A stretch of DNA of 64,000 nucleotides from Lethocerus indicus (lineage: Eukaryota; Arthropoda; Insecta; Hemiptera; Belostomatidae), in contig JACDQD010000001.1 in the NCBI GenBank assembly GCA_019843655.1, positions 42,352,230 through 42,416,229 of the forward strand, given 5' to 3'. The notes under the pieces are model-generated. The model did not search any database. It saw only the letters and a program-made list of their open reading frames with translations, and was not told the origin of the DNA. A program made the position numbers and the translations under genes. Below, piece by piece: positions 1-11,392 of this stretch (within the stretch, counting starts at the first letter, position 1; the number at the start of each line of letters is the position of its first letter).

Positions 1-129
1 ACCTTAACCCCCGACCGCGTTTTGGGGCCGCGCTGGTCATCCGAAGGTGGCCCGATTCAGGACACTCTCCCCCACCCCGATTTTGTTCAGCGAAACGGCC
101 CCAAAAATCCGCCAACAAAATAGGGAACA

Positions 130-215
130 CCCGTCGATTTTTTTATTATGGGGGCGGCGGAGATTAATAGCCCTAAAGCCAGAGATCGGTGGTTCGAATC
201 CGCCCGGGTGATGAT
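130..215 (+). repeat. tRNA-derived SINE remnant with perfect B box
   Basis: GGTTCGAATCC (about 191-201) matches the pol III B-box consensus exactly. It is flanked by GGTGG and CCGCC, which pair as a T-arm stem with one wobble. The preceding CTAAAGCCAGAGATC resembles the 3' side of a tRNA anticodon arm. No acceptor stem or clear A box was found, so an old SINE head is more likely than a functional tRNA. Confidence 0.5.
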
Positions 216-634
216 GAAAATCCTGACGCTGTCATGGATATTGGCCAGTCGTAAGTTGGGAAAGTTATCGCAGAAATAAGCGCTCCCACACTAACACAAA
301 GAGCATAACTGGTAGTAAGCCGTCAATTGTATTATATAAACGATGTTGAAAAAAATTAATTTAAAAATTAAATTTCTAGCTCTAAAGGTAGAAAGTGCGA
401 AATAGAACGAGGGGGTGAGTGTGCCACTGTACTCTACGTCAAGTCGTAGAGAATCAGCATGAGAACACATTAGGAATAGTAAAATTACAATTTTAGTTAC
501 CAGTTTCAGCTATTTCAGTTAAATTATTCAGTGGCTACACATTACAGAAAATATTTGCCCGCCGGTAAACCGACCAACCAAAATTTGGACGCCCCTAAAA
601 GCAACAGAGTCGGATCGACTGTGCATCTACCAGG

Positions 635-1130
635 ATACTTTATCGGGTTCACTTGCACCGATATATTAGCGCCCCCTGAGGGTGGTGCGGACATGTACTT
701 AACTAAAGTTCGTTGGGTGCACCAGCACCGATTAACTAGACTAAAAATAAACATTTTTACAATAAATACTGGATCAACAGGTTAACTTTTATGATCGTAA
801 ATACACAATACCAGATAGCTTTCCTGTCATATATTTGAAGTCACAGCCTAATAGTTGTAACCGGTTGTGTGATCGAATATATATTTGACCGATAATCCGA
901 CAAAGACTTAAGCCGATTAACGAAATCCCTCCCAACCCAAAGAAGACAAACAACATCCCCCAAAAACACAATAAACACTACACCACAGTACAGGTGACAG
1001 TGACAGTGCAGTGAGGATGCCCAAAAAAAACATCCAAAGCGACTAACACCTCTACTGAAGATGGTGAGCAGTCGAAACCGGTCTAGCAAAAGACCAAACC
1101 AGCGAGAGGAGACAGAAACACACGAAATCA
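635..1130 (+). mobile_element. Family B repeat copy 1 (Penelope-like/retrozyme-like)
   Basis: This copy starts with one unit of the 70-bp repeat (CACTTGCACCGAT...GCGCCCCCTGAGGG...), then a shared segment with AATACACAATACCAGAT and TCACAGCCTAATAGTTG. It ends with CTGAAGATGGTGAGCAG, GAAACCGGTCTAGC and the GCGAGAGGAGACAGAAAC tail. The same order occurs at 22190-22650 and 23276-24610. No coding capacity was seen. The Penelope-like label is inferred from the ribozyme-like core. Confidence 0.7.
1050..1100 (+). ncRNA. Hammerhead-ribozyme-like core in family B copy 1
   Basis: CTGAAGA (1055-1061) matches the CUGANGA box. It is followed by a short hairpin (TGGTGAGCAGTC), GAAA (1074-1077) and C-CG-GTC ending at 1083, the expected cleavage triplet, with a palindromic ACCGGT minimal stem III. 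TAGC (1084-1087) would be the 3' strand of stem I, but the 5' strand here pairs only partly. An extra base between CUGANGA and stem II departs from canonical hammerheads. Activity is unknown. Confidence 0.35.
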
Positions 1131-1227
1131 AGGTAAACCAATTTATTATTAATGCGCGAAGGTTTCAGCGAGCAGAAGAATTATCACTAACATACTTCTT
1201 TCAGGAGGGCGTAGAACTTTGGGTAAA

Positions 1228-1325
1228 GCCTCGGCTAGCAGGAATTGAACCCTGCTATTCCGGGATTTTTCCTGTGGTTGGAAACCACACGAATTGGAAG
1301 TGTTTTTGACTCAATTCCAGGTGTT
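1228..1325 (+). repeat. Family C MITE-like fragment
   Basis: GCCTCGGCTAGCAGGAATTG, then CCCTGCTATTCCGGGA and GGTTGGAAACCAC, match the left end of the copy at 15412-15652. The right terminal inverted repeat was not found, so this is a partial copy. Confidence 0.5.
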
Positions 1326-1589
1326 ACTCTTCAATCTGGCCCGTAGAAGTCCAGTTCGATGTAGGAATTTCATTAAATTCAAACTTTTAATCGGTTTCCA
1401 ATTGAGCTGGAATAATTGCACTGTAGAATTTTATTCGGTGTTTCCTTAGCAAGTGCTTCGCGAAGTTCGGATATAAGCCCTCCAATTTAGGTGGCTTGTA
1501 ATGAGAATGGACCCGAGATAATGAGCAATCTATGTTTTCAACCATTAATTTCCCCTTATATAATAATTTCCTCTTGTATTATGCCATTT

Positions 1590-2566
1590 TTTAAATCTTA
1601 TTTTATTTTGTACAATCAACATGAATGTTATAAGTACAAGCGCTGATTGTTTTTTCACATGTATTTCGTGATAAAAGAGACCACCCAATAATGGCACTTT
1701 TCACACAAGAACAATTATAGTCTAAGGGCTAAGAAGATCTCTAGGCCAGCGGCGTTTAAGCCGACGCGGGGGGATAATGGATGGGTAAGAGAGGAGAGGG
1801 ACTGAACGAGTGGATTAGGTTGAGGAGAAAGGCGGGAGTGAAACTTCAGGAACCGGGATTTTGCGACTTCGTCGACTGTCGGTATGTTGAGGTCATGGTG
1901 TATTGTGTGGTTAGAAACATACGAGGCAGCATTAAGGACGGTACGAAGGACTTTTGACTGAAATCTCTGGATGTGAGCGGTGTCGGATGTCTCGGTGGAA
2001 CCTGATAGCTCTATACCGTATGTCCATGTCGGTTTAAGTATAGCTTTGTATATTGTTAGTTTGTTGCTTAAGGTCAATTTCGATCTCCGTTTTAGTAATG
2101 GCCTTAAGAGTCCAAATTTCCTGTTTAAGTCGGTTCTTTTGAGTCGGGTGTGGGGATTCCACGTGAGCCGTTTGTCGAGGTGGAGCCCAAGATAGCGAAT
2201 CTGCTGTTGGGTGGGAATTGGTATGTCATTGAAATAGACGTCGGGACAGTTCCGACGACGTAGTGTGAAGGCACTCTTGGAGCCATTCACCCTCACTCTC
2301 CATCGCCTGCACCAGGATTGGATGTTGGATAGGTGTTCTTGAAGGTTGGCAGTTATAGTTGCAGGATTTAGATCGGATGTGAGAATGCATGTGTCGTCAG
2401 CAAACGTGGCAAGGACTGTGGAAGGATGTGCAGGGATACCGGCGGTGTAAATTGTATATAGGAGTGGACCTAGGACACTACTTTGTGGTACAGACGCTCC
2501 GACTGGGCAGTAGTCGGATAGTGCTACACTTTCTAGTGGGATAATAGCTGGGCATGAGTAAGATTT
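1590..2566 (-). mobile_element. Jockey-clade non-LTR retrotransposon, 5'-truncated copy
   Basis: Reading the minus strand, this copy contains the C-terminal half of a jockey-like reverse transcriptase (1715-2566), then an AT-rich 3' untranslated part to about 1590. It is cut off upstream of the RT catalytic region, as expected for incomplete target-primed reverse transcription. The 3' part (a TACAATCAAC segment, then CACCCAATAATGGCACTTTT on the + strand) recurs in other fragments of the window, confirming one LINE family. Confidence 0.85.
1715..2566 (-). pseudogene. Partial reverse transcriptase (jockey-like ORF2, C-terminal 284 codons)
   Basis: An uninterrupted 284-codon frame runs from a TAA at 2567-2569 to a stop just below 1715. 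In order it shows VPQSSVLGPLLY (usually VPQGSVLGPLL, so the G is changed), then FADDTCIL, which holds the two catalytic aspartates. It continues through SWCRRWRVRVN, IRYLGLHLDKRLTW, ILKPTWTYGIEL and VLRTVLNAASYVSN, and ends in SRFLKFHSRL. These are jockey-clade RT palm, thumb and C-terminal signatures. The endonuclease, fingers and the first catalytic aspartate are missing, so it cannot work alone. The frame is intact, suggesting a younger insertion than the other fragments. It lies on the strand opposite to the Gfrl-like exons. Confidence 0.85.
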
Positions 2567-2721
2567 TTATTTGGTGAAGAATAAACTGAAGATATGGATA
2601 ACGGGAAAGGAAACGTTTTTACGCTGACTGATGTTTGGATGGAGTCTAATAGGACAGGAGATAGGATGTTATGTTGGAGGCCACGACGCTTCGCTGAGCT
2701 GTCCGTCGCTGTGGCTGCTAT

Positions 2722-2935
2722 TGTGGAACTCGTTGCTGTGGTTGTTGCTGCAGTTGCTGTTGTGGGTATTGTTGCTGTGACTGCTGCTGCCTTGGTGGCT
2801 TGAGCTGGTATTGTGGCCGTTGCTGTTGCGGTTGTGGCTTCTGTTGTTGCGTTTGTGGCTTGCGTTGTTGTTGTGGTTGTGTCTGTCGTTGTGGCTGTGC
2901 TTGTTGTTTCGGCTGATCAACAATAATATTGGTTC
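2722..2935 (-). repeat. CAA/CCA-rich low-complexity tract encoding Gln/Pro-rich peptide on the minus strand
   Basis: The + strand is an irregular GTTGTTG/GCTGTG array. On the minus strand one frame gives about 70 codons rich in Gln and Pro with Arg and Lys, from DQPKQQ to QQRVPQ, then a stop; another frame gives Asn/His/Ser-rich sequence. It lies directly upstream (minus sense) of the jockey RT fragment, so it may be a remnant of an ORF1, but nothing else of an ORF1 was recognised. Simple repeat is the cautious call. Confidence 0.6.
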
Positions 2936-3191
2936 AGGCAGAAGAATGGGGGGCAGACAGAATTGTAGCTGTTGCTGCTGGAATAGTGTGTTTTGCTGCG
3001 TCGACTCTGCAGTCCGATGGAAGTCGGGACGCGAACACGGATATACGGCGCGGCGAAGCACAGTGTACACAAAGTTTCACGACTACAAACACAGTTTTAC
3101 ACACCAAAAAAACGAGATGATTGTCAATAGCTTTGTAACGCGTCCGCGCGGCACGATGTTTCAGAAAGCACTGTATGTATTATTCCAATGA

Positions 3192-5404
3192 ACATTTCAT
3201 TTCATTTCATTGTTTTAAATTATCAACAACACTAATTAGGCATTCCGAATTATTGTTAAGAAATTTTTTTTAATGAATATAAAAGTTGATGCTCCCTCCG
3301 GCGCGAACATTTTCCTTTCTGTGTTAAAAATCACCTTTGAAGCGCTCTCCCGGTCTGTCCCGCTATTAAATTATTATCTCTGCCAGAACCTATTTCTGAA
3401 CCTAAAGAAGTTCAGTCCTTATTCAGTCCTTTTAATTCAACTTCGGGGGTGAGGGGATGGAATTTAAACAAAAACCCAGATCGTTAAATGTGAAAGTGCG
3501 GGAATAGGAGCTGCGGGAAATATTCTCTTTTTTTCAACCGCGGGGCCTCTCTCGTTCGGTTCAGGAGGTATGGACGCCGGAAAAAGCAGTATCGGATAAA
3601 CTGCGCCAACAGGATACTTTATTTTTTTTATATTTAGTCTTAATACTCATGTACACGAATGTAGAAAGCTGTAACGTAATTGCTTTATGCGGCTCTAACC
3701 AGTAAGCTATGACTGAAACAATCTAGAAATCCACAAGCTATGCGGCGGTGGATACAATTTTTCTTCAATCGAAAATTCTTATTAATTGCGAGGATGTCAT
3801 TAGATTATAATTTTTTATTGTAATTTATTTAAAAAGAAATTCAAGTACAAAATTTCTATACTGGGACAGCAGTTCTTTACTTCGAGTGATGACCGGTCAA
3901 TAAACTGTAAGGACCCCGGATTAGGGGAGGGACCGTCAATGGATTTGTAGTTTTAAAGCCTTGGATGAAATATTGTTTCTACCGAATGTACTCTCCTTTA
4001 TAGACGGCCCTCAGAACAGAAATGGGCGAATTACCGTCTTTCTCCTCCTCTGAGGAGAGGTTTCCAGTCCCACATAAAAGCGGAGGGCGTCTCTTCGGGT
4101 ATTTTGGCCGTCGTCCCTCCGGAATATACGAGCCACTCCCTCTAATTCTCTACTGTTCCGATGGCAAACCTGTCGCTTCCGGGAATAACACCTTCTCCCC
4201 TTTGTAGAAATTAATTTTCCGAATATTTCCACGGGCCCAATTTGACACTGTAAACAGAAATAAAAGAACAAGACGGCGCGCCATTAGAAAATTACTAATT
4301 ATTAACTTAAAATTGTAGTATCAACACATTCATCATTAGAGTATGTCATCATTAAATTACCGATGGTATGCTATTTTCGATAAACTAAAACCTGCATATC
4401 AGGAGCGGATAAAGAATATCGCGAGAAGTATTATGAGAATTATGTTCAGGTCATAAATTTAGGCTGCATCGATATTAAATGATATTATATCGCTTCCATA
4501 TAAACTTTTTTAAATCCCAAGTATCTCGTGGTTCGACCGTAGACGATCGGCGATTCGTCGGAACGAATGGCCGAACGTTACTGAAAATAATTGCCCGGCA
4601 GCAAACCGACTAGGCAATACCGCCGTACAGGCGAATTCGCCCGGTTTAGTATCAAGGGGCCGTTTTCATCATCCGCATTTAGCGTACCCCCTTCAACCAC
4701 AACCCACAGATTTCTCGGATTATCTCAGTTCTCTGTTATTCTGACCGAGTAGGCGATTTGCGAACATTTCAAGACTTAATTTTCAGCTTTGTCAAGTATT
4801 ATAGTATAGTGGCCGCCGACGAAAATAAACTGGCTAACAGAAACATTTAGCGAAATAATACGACCGTGGTCGCGGCCAAGGGTGGTCGGGCGACACGTTA
4901 CACGTTACGTCGGCCGTAATGTGGGGCGACAATTTAGGTTGGTGGGAGGGGGTTGGGGGAAATCGATCGGCAAATTATTGCCTTTGGGACAAAGGGGGTG
5001 AAAACGCTAGCGGGTCCGATGAAAGGGCCCGATTTCTCTGAATAGATCCAGCCGCGGAATGTTGCGAGGGGGATGGCGGTTTTCACCACTTTACCGCCCC
5101 CAACCCCCCCCACCCATCAAACACCCAATCCGCCAATTAATTTCAGCGGGATGCATCCCGCGATCAGAGTGGCTTTGAACAATCCCCGATGTCTTTTGTA
5201 ACACCAATTAAGCGATGCTCCGGCAGGATTTAATATAATACACTGCGGTTCGGTTGTTTACGAACGTTAAATTTCCCACCGTTATACCTCCCACCGCGAG
5301 GATAGTTTCCCTGAAGTTTTCACGGCTTTGAATTCCATTTTCCGATCGGAATTTTCGCAAACAACTCGGCAACTATAACTTACGAACAAATTATTAATTT
5401 ACAA
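3192..5404. other. Non-coding stretch, nothing recognised
   Basis: There is a short ATTTC repeat near 3200 and a purine-rich G-run segment at about 4938-4962. No exon, RNA gene or repeat copy shared with the rest of the window was seen. Confidence 0.5.
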
Positions 5405-5800
5405 CTGCATTTTAAAACCTAACGGGATGTACGGAATTGAGTTGTGGGGATCCACCATCTAACTCCTACAAAATCCAATCATTTCGATCTACCGTCCGGT
5501 GGTAACCGCACGATCGTGCCGATTTGAATTAGCAGCTTCCCGAGAAAAGTTTTTCATTCCTTCCAATCCTTTGATTCGCAGCTCTGCCCGCATCACCTTC
5601 ATGAAATTCCCGAGCGCCTTCGTCTCCAATGCTCCAAGCGACAAAATCCCGGTTTCCCAAATTACATTCTCGTCTTTCCGCTCATCCCAATCCTCCCGTC
5701 GATTCCCTTTCCTCAGTTACCCATCCATTACCCCCACTCGGCAGCTTAAACACCACCGGCCCAGAGATCTTCTGTATCTACAATAATAAGTCTGGAATGT
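5405..5800 (+). mobile_element. Jockey-like LINE fragment (RT C-terminus), degraded
   Basis: On the + strand, GMYGIELWGSTI (near 5425-5462) matches the TWTYGIEL segment of the 1715-2566 copy. A second frame from 5629 gives KSRFPKLHSRL, SLSSVTHPLPP and GPEIF, matching the C-terminal end of the same protein. The frame changes and a stop lies between, so it is a pseudogene. It is the only jockey copy in the sense orientation of the Gfrl-like gene. Confidence 0.78.
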
Positions 5801-6339
5801 GTCTCCCGTGGGTAATTTCTTCACCGTGTTAACCGTGTCAGGGCAATATTTAAATGCATTGCACATATAACATGTAATTGTTGTGCAATAAAAAAACAGT
5901 AAAAAAATGTTAGTCGAAACCCGCTACGTATTAAACTTTTTTTTATTCTTTAAAAGAATTCAATAAATGTATTCACTTTCATTCTATCTCCACCAGCTCA
6001 CCGCTCTTTGGGCAGGGAGTTTTCCGACCCGTTTTCTATAGTGGTCAATCCTCGACTGGACTCCGTAAATGTATATAGGACGTGGCCAGTAGGCCTAGGG
6101 GATGGTATACCGCTATAAATCCGGGGGGTGGGCAGTTTGGGCCGGGGGACACGGGTCAAATATCGAGCGAGCACTGCCGCCGCATTAAGACGATAACGGT
6201 GGGAGGCCGCCCCCGACACGGTTAACCTTCTTACAAGACTGTACATAATGTCGGCACCGCGTTCTCCCAACAATTATTTATAAATTACCGGAGATTCCCG
6301 CTACCGGAACTCGAACAATCGCTCCCGGCAGGATCGCGT

Positions 6340-6540
6340 ACCTCGGTCGGCGGGGGTTGACCCCTCGCTTTTCCAGGATTATTCCTGTCGGAGTCCGGTG
6401 ACGGTACCGGTACGATCTCGAAACGTCGGAATCGGACGACATCCCGGTAGATCTCCGGGAGGAAAGGGCAAAAATCCTTTCGACGGAGCCCGCTCGGGTG
6501 GTTTCCAAACAACAGAGGGTCAACATATACCGACCGAGGT
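6340..6540. mobile_element. Family C MITE-like element with terminal inverted repeats
   Basis: The left end ACCTCGGTCGG (6340-6350) is exactly reversed and complemented at the right end CCGACCGAGGT (6530-6540). Homology continues inward (GGGTTGACCCCTC versus the complement of GAGGGTCAACATAT). The element is 201 bp with no coding capacity. The internal GGAGGAAAGGGCAAAAATCC is shared with 15570-15600. No clear target duplication was seen. Confidence 0.68.
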
Positions 6541-7053
6541 TCTTCCTATCGGAAGTCAGCGATAATTGCTTACAATTTTGTTCACCCTTCGAGAAGGCGT
6601 AAGGGGGATGACGCTTGGCGATCCGACTGCTTCAACCGTATCTCGGGACAACACGGGCTCAGAGTAAATTATTATCGTACGAGTATAATAATAATTTATA
6701 CTACACCGTCGTCGCCGTTAAATAATAGTTTCCAGACCGTTCCGGTAGGCGCGGCGTTCTGGTGACGCGAACGCCATTACCGACTGTAACGTGCGACAGC
6801 TCGGCCCCCCCAGTCATCTAATTTAGCCCCAAACGCCGAACAAAACATTTAAACGTCGCGAACGCTTCAACGTCCCATTTCTCGTATACCGGAGGCGCGG
6901 ATTAGTCACTCCACTGTGGAGGACAACCGAGGTCAAGGTGGTAGATACAATTTAATGATAATTATTCGGCGTACATCTTCCGTAGTTCCATCAAGAACTG
7001 GAAATCTTTCATCCTGTTATTGTTAATATTTTACTGCATTCGTATATGCCAGT

Positions 7054-7058
<5 letters not shown>

Positions 7059-7101
<43 letters not shown>
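7059..7101. repeat. (AT)n microsatellite, about 21 units
   Basis: Uninterrupted AT dinucleotide run, directly readable. Confidence 0.95.
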
Positions 7102-7105
<4 letters not shown>

Positions 7106-8255
7106 CCCAAAAGTGTAGGGATGCTTCAATTACATTTGGAGAGGAGGGGAGGTCGGTGGGAGCAGAAAATCGGATTTCGCTGCGAACGCTGCAAAAAAGT
7201 TGGGGAACCTCCCGAAAGCCGGGCGCTCTTTCCAGTCAGCTCAGCATCCTGGGCGACTTGGGCTAATGAAAACCTTTCTGAAAAGGGGGCGGGGAGAGAG
7301 AGAGAGAGAAGGGGAGCGAGATCTTTCGGGATATTTCCGGAGCCTGAACGGTCGAAAATTCGGTTCGTTTCCGTCGCTTGTTCGGAACGACTAATTTGTA
7401 ATCAGTTAATCGTAGCGCTGCGGTATGCGGTTTCGGCTCCTTCCCGTCCTCACCCAAATTATTTCCGCGAAGTTTCGCCTACGGTGAAAACGGCCTTAAT
7501 CAACATTTTTTAAATTTTTAAATCGTAATGTACTGTGCCGATATGCGCTTGGGATTTGGAAATCCATTAGTTTTTCTATTAGTCCACTGTTTGTGAACTA
7601 ATAAATATTTCATTATTTCAGGATCGTTCTGTAGTTGGTGTTCTAGCGTGTTCTTTTCAAATATTTGTCTGTGTCTGTCGTACTGTGCATGATATCTCGA
7701 TGTGGCGCACTATTACGGGTGAGGGTTACGTTTTGTACATACGGGTCTCGGTCGATTTAGGATGAGATAGGCATGACCTATCTCAGTTTTGTGCTGCGAC
7801 CTGTTCTGACTTTAATTTTGTTTCTTCTTTCCTTATGATTTCTTCGCTTCAGTGTCCGCAATGTAGTAAATTTTTGTACTGTATGTACTTTATTGTTTAT
7901 TTGTTTTTTCGAGTCCTCTAAACTACAGTCTACTAATATTCCGTTGGAAAAGACGTTTCCAAGCGTACGGACCCCATTCTCCTGTAAAGACCAGTTGGAG
8001 TTACAAATACAATAAATGTTATATTTCTAATATTTTTTTAAGTTAACAAAATTTTAGTGTGTCTCAATTATACGCTCAACTTGCGGTAAATCAGTCCAAA
8101 ACATTTTCTACATTAAATCCCAGCCAGAGACAGTGGAGACAGCCTCGTAGAAGCAAAAATGAAATTAGAAGTGTACAAACCTGTGTGTCCTACACTTCGT
8201 TGGGTAGGGCCAGTAACTTTTTCATGGTATCCCAAACGGGTCGATCGGACCACCT
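7102..8255. other. Non-coding stretch with one perfect hairpin
   Basis: An open + frame at 7121-7513 has no recognisable motif and is treated as chance. A perfect inverted repeat TGAGATAGG-CATGA-CCTATCTCA lies at 7763-7785. No gene was recognised. Confidence 0.45.
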
Positions 8256-8361
8256 CCAGTATTTAGGGCGTCGGCATCCCTTATTTGGCTCCCTTTACTT
8301 TCGTTCCGAGGACTTGAGTTTTATTCTGAGATGATAGAACTGTATTTATAGGACAGGCGGA

Positions 8362-8403
<42 letters not shown>

Positions 8404-8712
8404 AACACACACACACACAATAGATTTATTTCTGCAATAAGATTACTCCTATTTAATCTATCTAAAATAATTTATTCAGTGGCGCGGCGCCAGGGCTATG
8501 CTAAACCGGCATAACACCTCAGTACTGCGGGTCAAACATCAAACGCCGTTGGATGTGTCCAATGAAATTTCTTCCAACTAAATTATATTACGTTGAAATT
8601 ACTCACATTGTTATGTGATTATTTACGATATTTGTTAACTGAAAATCAGAAATAGCTGCATTACGATACCGAACTGACGTAGGTTTTATGTAATTGTGGA
8701 TATGGAGGCTAG
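8256..8712 (-). repeat. Family A repeat, left arm of a long inverted repeat
   Basis: The reverse complement matches 10448-10893 almost continuously, including AAACCTACGTCAGTTCGGTA, ACACATCCAACGGCGTTTGA, CCGGTTTAGCATAGCCCTG and GGGAGCCAAATAAGG. The arm differs from its partner by an inserted (AT)n/(AC)n tract at 8365-8419. It has no coding capacity. Confidence 0.82.
8365..8419. repeat. Compound (AT)n(AC)n microsatellite
   Basis: About 19 AT units followed by a short AC run inside family A; the paired arm has only a short GT run at this place. Confidence 0.93.
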
Positions 8713-8713
8713 G

Positions 8714-8714
<1 letters not shown>

Positions 8715-8783
<69 letters not shown>
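8715..8783. repeat. (TA)n microsatellite, about 34 units
   Basis: Perfect TA run directly abutting the inner end of the left family A arm. Confidence 0.95.
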
Positions 8784-8788
<5 letters not shown>

Positions 8789-10447
8789 CTGATGGATGCG
8801 TTCTGAGTCCTAAATCAATTTTATTATGGATGGTTTTCAGGCGTCTCAATATCAACAGCATCAATCGGGGCTTGTATTGTAATATCGATATATAGAATTT
8901 ACATACATGTTCAGACTGTTTCATTGAATCGACCACCGAAAACGAATGGTTCCGGAAACACTACTATTTTATAAAAGTAGAACGTATATTGCATAAATAA
9001 ACCGCAAGTCAAAAAAAGTATTCGATATCAGTGCTGATAGCATGCCCCAGTAACGGAGTTTCGAAGAACACAGGACCTGAATATGGTACCGTACTAAATT
9101 ACCTTTCAGTTTATAAGTACCTTTGAAGTGTTTTTTAAATTTAATATATTCATTTGGCCTCCGCTCACTATTTGTTCTGAATCCAATATCGAACTGATTG
9201 TCAACTGATAGTCGAAGCGTATTTCTCAGCGTCGGTCGCACCTATTATTCAGCGACTACACATTTCTTCCAGACCTTTCTTAACTTATATATCGACGTCC
9301 GGGTTTCGCTCTCAATTTATTAATGCCGGGTTCCCTACTAGGGACTATTCGCCTGCGATTCCGAGTAAAGGGCCCAATTCATCGGCACGTCGAGGCGGCG
9401 TGTCGTCCAATGTCAGTCAGGGCATTTACAAGTGCGCGTCCGAATTGTCGATTAAAATCTGTAATTTGAAACCCGGTCCCTCGGCGCGTCGCCTTCAGGT
9501 AACTGGATGCGTCCGGCCGAGAGGAACTATGTTTATTACTTCGTTTCAAACTTACAGCTTCGCCCCGTCAGTTGAACCGGAGCGAACGATGTTTTATTGA
9601 TCGGGAATTAGAAATAATTACTCGGGTAGGTCGTCGTTTGACTGTTTGGAACACGTGATTACGGGTTATTTGTACAAGTTATCATTGTAACTAACCGGCC
9701 TCGAGAAAAGCCTACGGCAGCATTAAAACGGATTTATAAATGTTTGAATCCGGCCTCCTGCGCTAGGTTCAGGGTCCGTGTACGCTCGGGCCCGTTTAAG
9801 GTTTATTACCTATTATTATGTTAGGGCCTATTCACAGGGCCCCTCGATGAACAAGCGGCCACACGCACATTGCACAACCCGCAATTCAATGGCTGGGTTG
9901 AATTCAATAAATAAGAACCGATATTAATTATGGCGGTCAACAATCGCGGTGCGATGTTTCCATCTCTAAAATGTTTATTTCTGTCGTCAGTACAAGTTTA
10001 TAGCCGCTGTATCCGGGCTGAGGAAGTTTTGTACGGGCATTGATTTGACAAAGTGCCGACATCGGTGATTTATATCCGTATAAATCACTTAACGAAACTG
10101 TCCAAACAGCTCGAATGATTTTTATCTTCTAGTCGTTATAAATTTAAACGTTCCGATATCACTATTGATACTCTTCATCAAATAAAATAATAAACGTGGT
10201 TCCATCAAACTTTAAAATACAACTGTCAGGGGCCCCGCTTAACCTGTTTCTATCGAAAAATCGACGAATTTTAATAAGGTGGTAACACTTTTGACATCTA
10301 CCGAATTTGACAAACAGTCCACTGAGAGTTCTGACAACATATTGCGTTGCGAATCTACTAAATCTATTAACGACAATGGGGAGAAAACGAAATCGATATA
10401 TCTTACCCTGGAACCCTGTGGAAAACAGAAATTCATACCATATTTCA
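8784..10447. other. Non-coding spacer between the family A arms
   Basis: No gene or repeat copy was recognised. The segment would form the loop if the two family A arms paired. Confidence 0.5.
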
Positions 10448-10893
10448 AACCTAGCCTTCATATCCACAATTACATAAAACCTACGTCAGTTCGGTATCGT
10501 AATGCAGCTATTTCTGATTTTCGGTTAACAAATATAGTAAATAATTACATAAGAATGTGAGTAATTTCAACGTAATATAATTTAGTTGGAAGAAATTTCA
10601 TTGGACACATCCAACGGCGTTTGATGTGTGACCCGCAGTACTGAGGTGTTATGCCGGTTTAGCATAGCCCTGACGCCGCGTCACTGAATAAATTATTTTA
10701 GATAGATTAAATACGAGTAATCTTATTGCAGAAATAAATCTATTATAATGTTTATGATTATTATTGTGTGTGTGTGTGTATATGTATACCCTATAAATAC
10801 AGTTCTACCATCTCAGAATAAAACTCGAGTCCTCGGAACGAAAATTAAGGGAGCCAAATAAGGCATGCCGACGTCCTAAATGCTGGATACTAA
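10448..10893 (+). repeat. Family A repeat, right arm of a long inverted repeat
   Basis: Complementary to 8256-8712, spanning CCTAGCC... to ...CTAAATGCTGGA. Related + copies at 41060-41440 and 54560-55020 share the CTTGATGT/CTGACCCGCAATACT core and the GATTAAATAGGA segment. Confidence 0.82.
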
Positions 10894-10904
10894 ACTACTG
10901 AATA

Positions 10905-11392
10905 CTAAACGCTGAATAAATTATTTTAGATAGATTAAATAGGAATAATCTTATTGCAGAAATAAATCTATTATAATGTTTATGATTATCGTTATGTGTG
11001 CGTGCGATTACAAAACTCCTTAAACTCTAGAATATTTCATCGATTTCAATTTCTCCGGATGTTTTGCTTATACTTACTGCCCCGTTTTGCCTACTGCCTT
11101 GTTCCTAGCTTCCCCCACCGTCAGTAGGCAATGGGTACACATCCACGTGACGGGACGTCGATAGGGGGCAATGCTCGCAAACGATGGAAGTCAATGATGA
11201 AGAGGAATAAATTAGTTTTTAATTTATTTAAGACTCATGAAATAGGACACAAAATATGCACTAATACGGAGATTATAATGTTGATGATGAGTTTCTATGT
11301 TTGTGTCCGGGTATTTTACGACGAATATTTCATCGATATTATGTTCGCCCGTGTTATTTGCTCATAATTACTACCTCGTTTTCCCAACTGCT
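10905..11392 (+). repeat. Family A partial direct duplications
   Basis: 10913-10990 repeats 10688-10765 nearly base for base (AATAAATTATTTTAGATAGA, TTATTGCAGAAATAAATC). The segment with GAATATTTCATCGATTTCAA and GATGTTTTGC at about 11025-11100 recurs in diverged form at 11322-11392. These look like two successive partial copies. Confidence 0.68.

Noticed and set aside
191..201. Functional tRNA gene
   Set aside because: A T-arm/B box is present but no complete cloverleaf could be drawn; kept only as a SINE remnant.
4938..4962. G-quadruplex at GGTGGGAGGGGGTTGGGGG
   Set aside because: Only three runs of three or more G are cleanly separated; weaker than the clusters reported.
7121..7513. 130-codon open frame on the + strand
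   Set aside because: No recognisable domain; Arg/Ser-rich, and the opposite strand is also partly open, typical of chance frames in GC-richer DNA.
9400..9600. Peptide RPRGTMF shared with a frame at 2811-3191
   Set aside because: Only seven residues with no surrounding DNA homology; chance.
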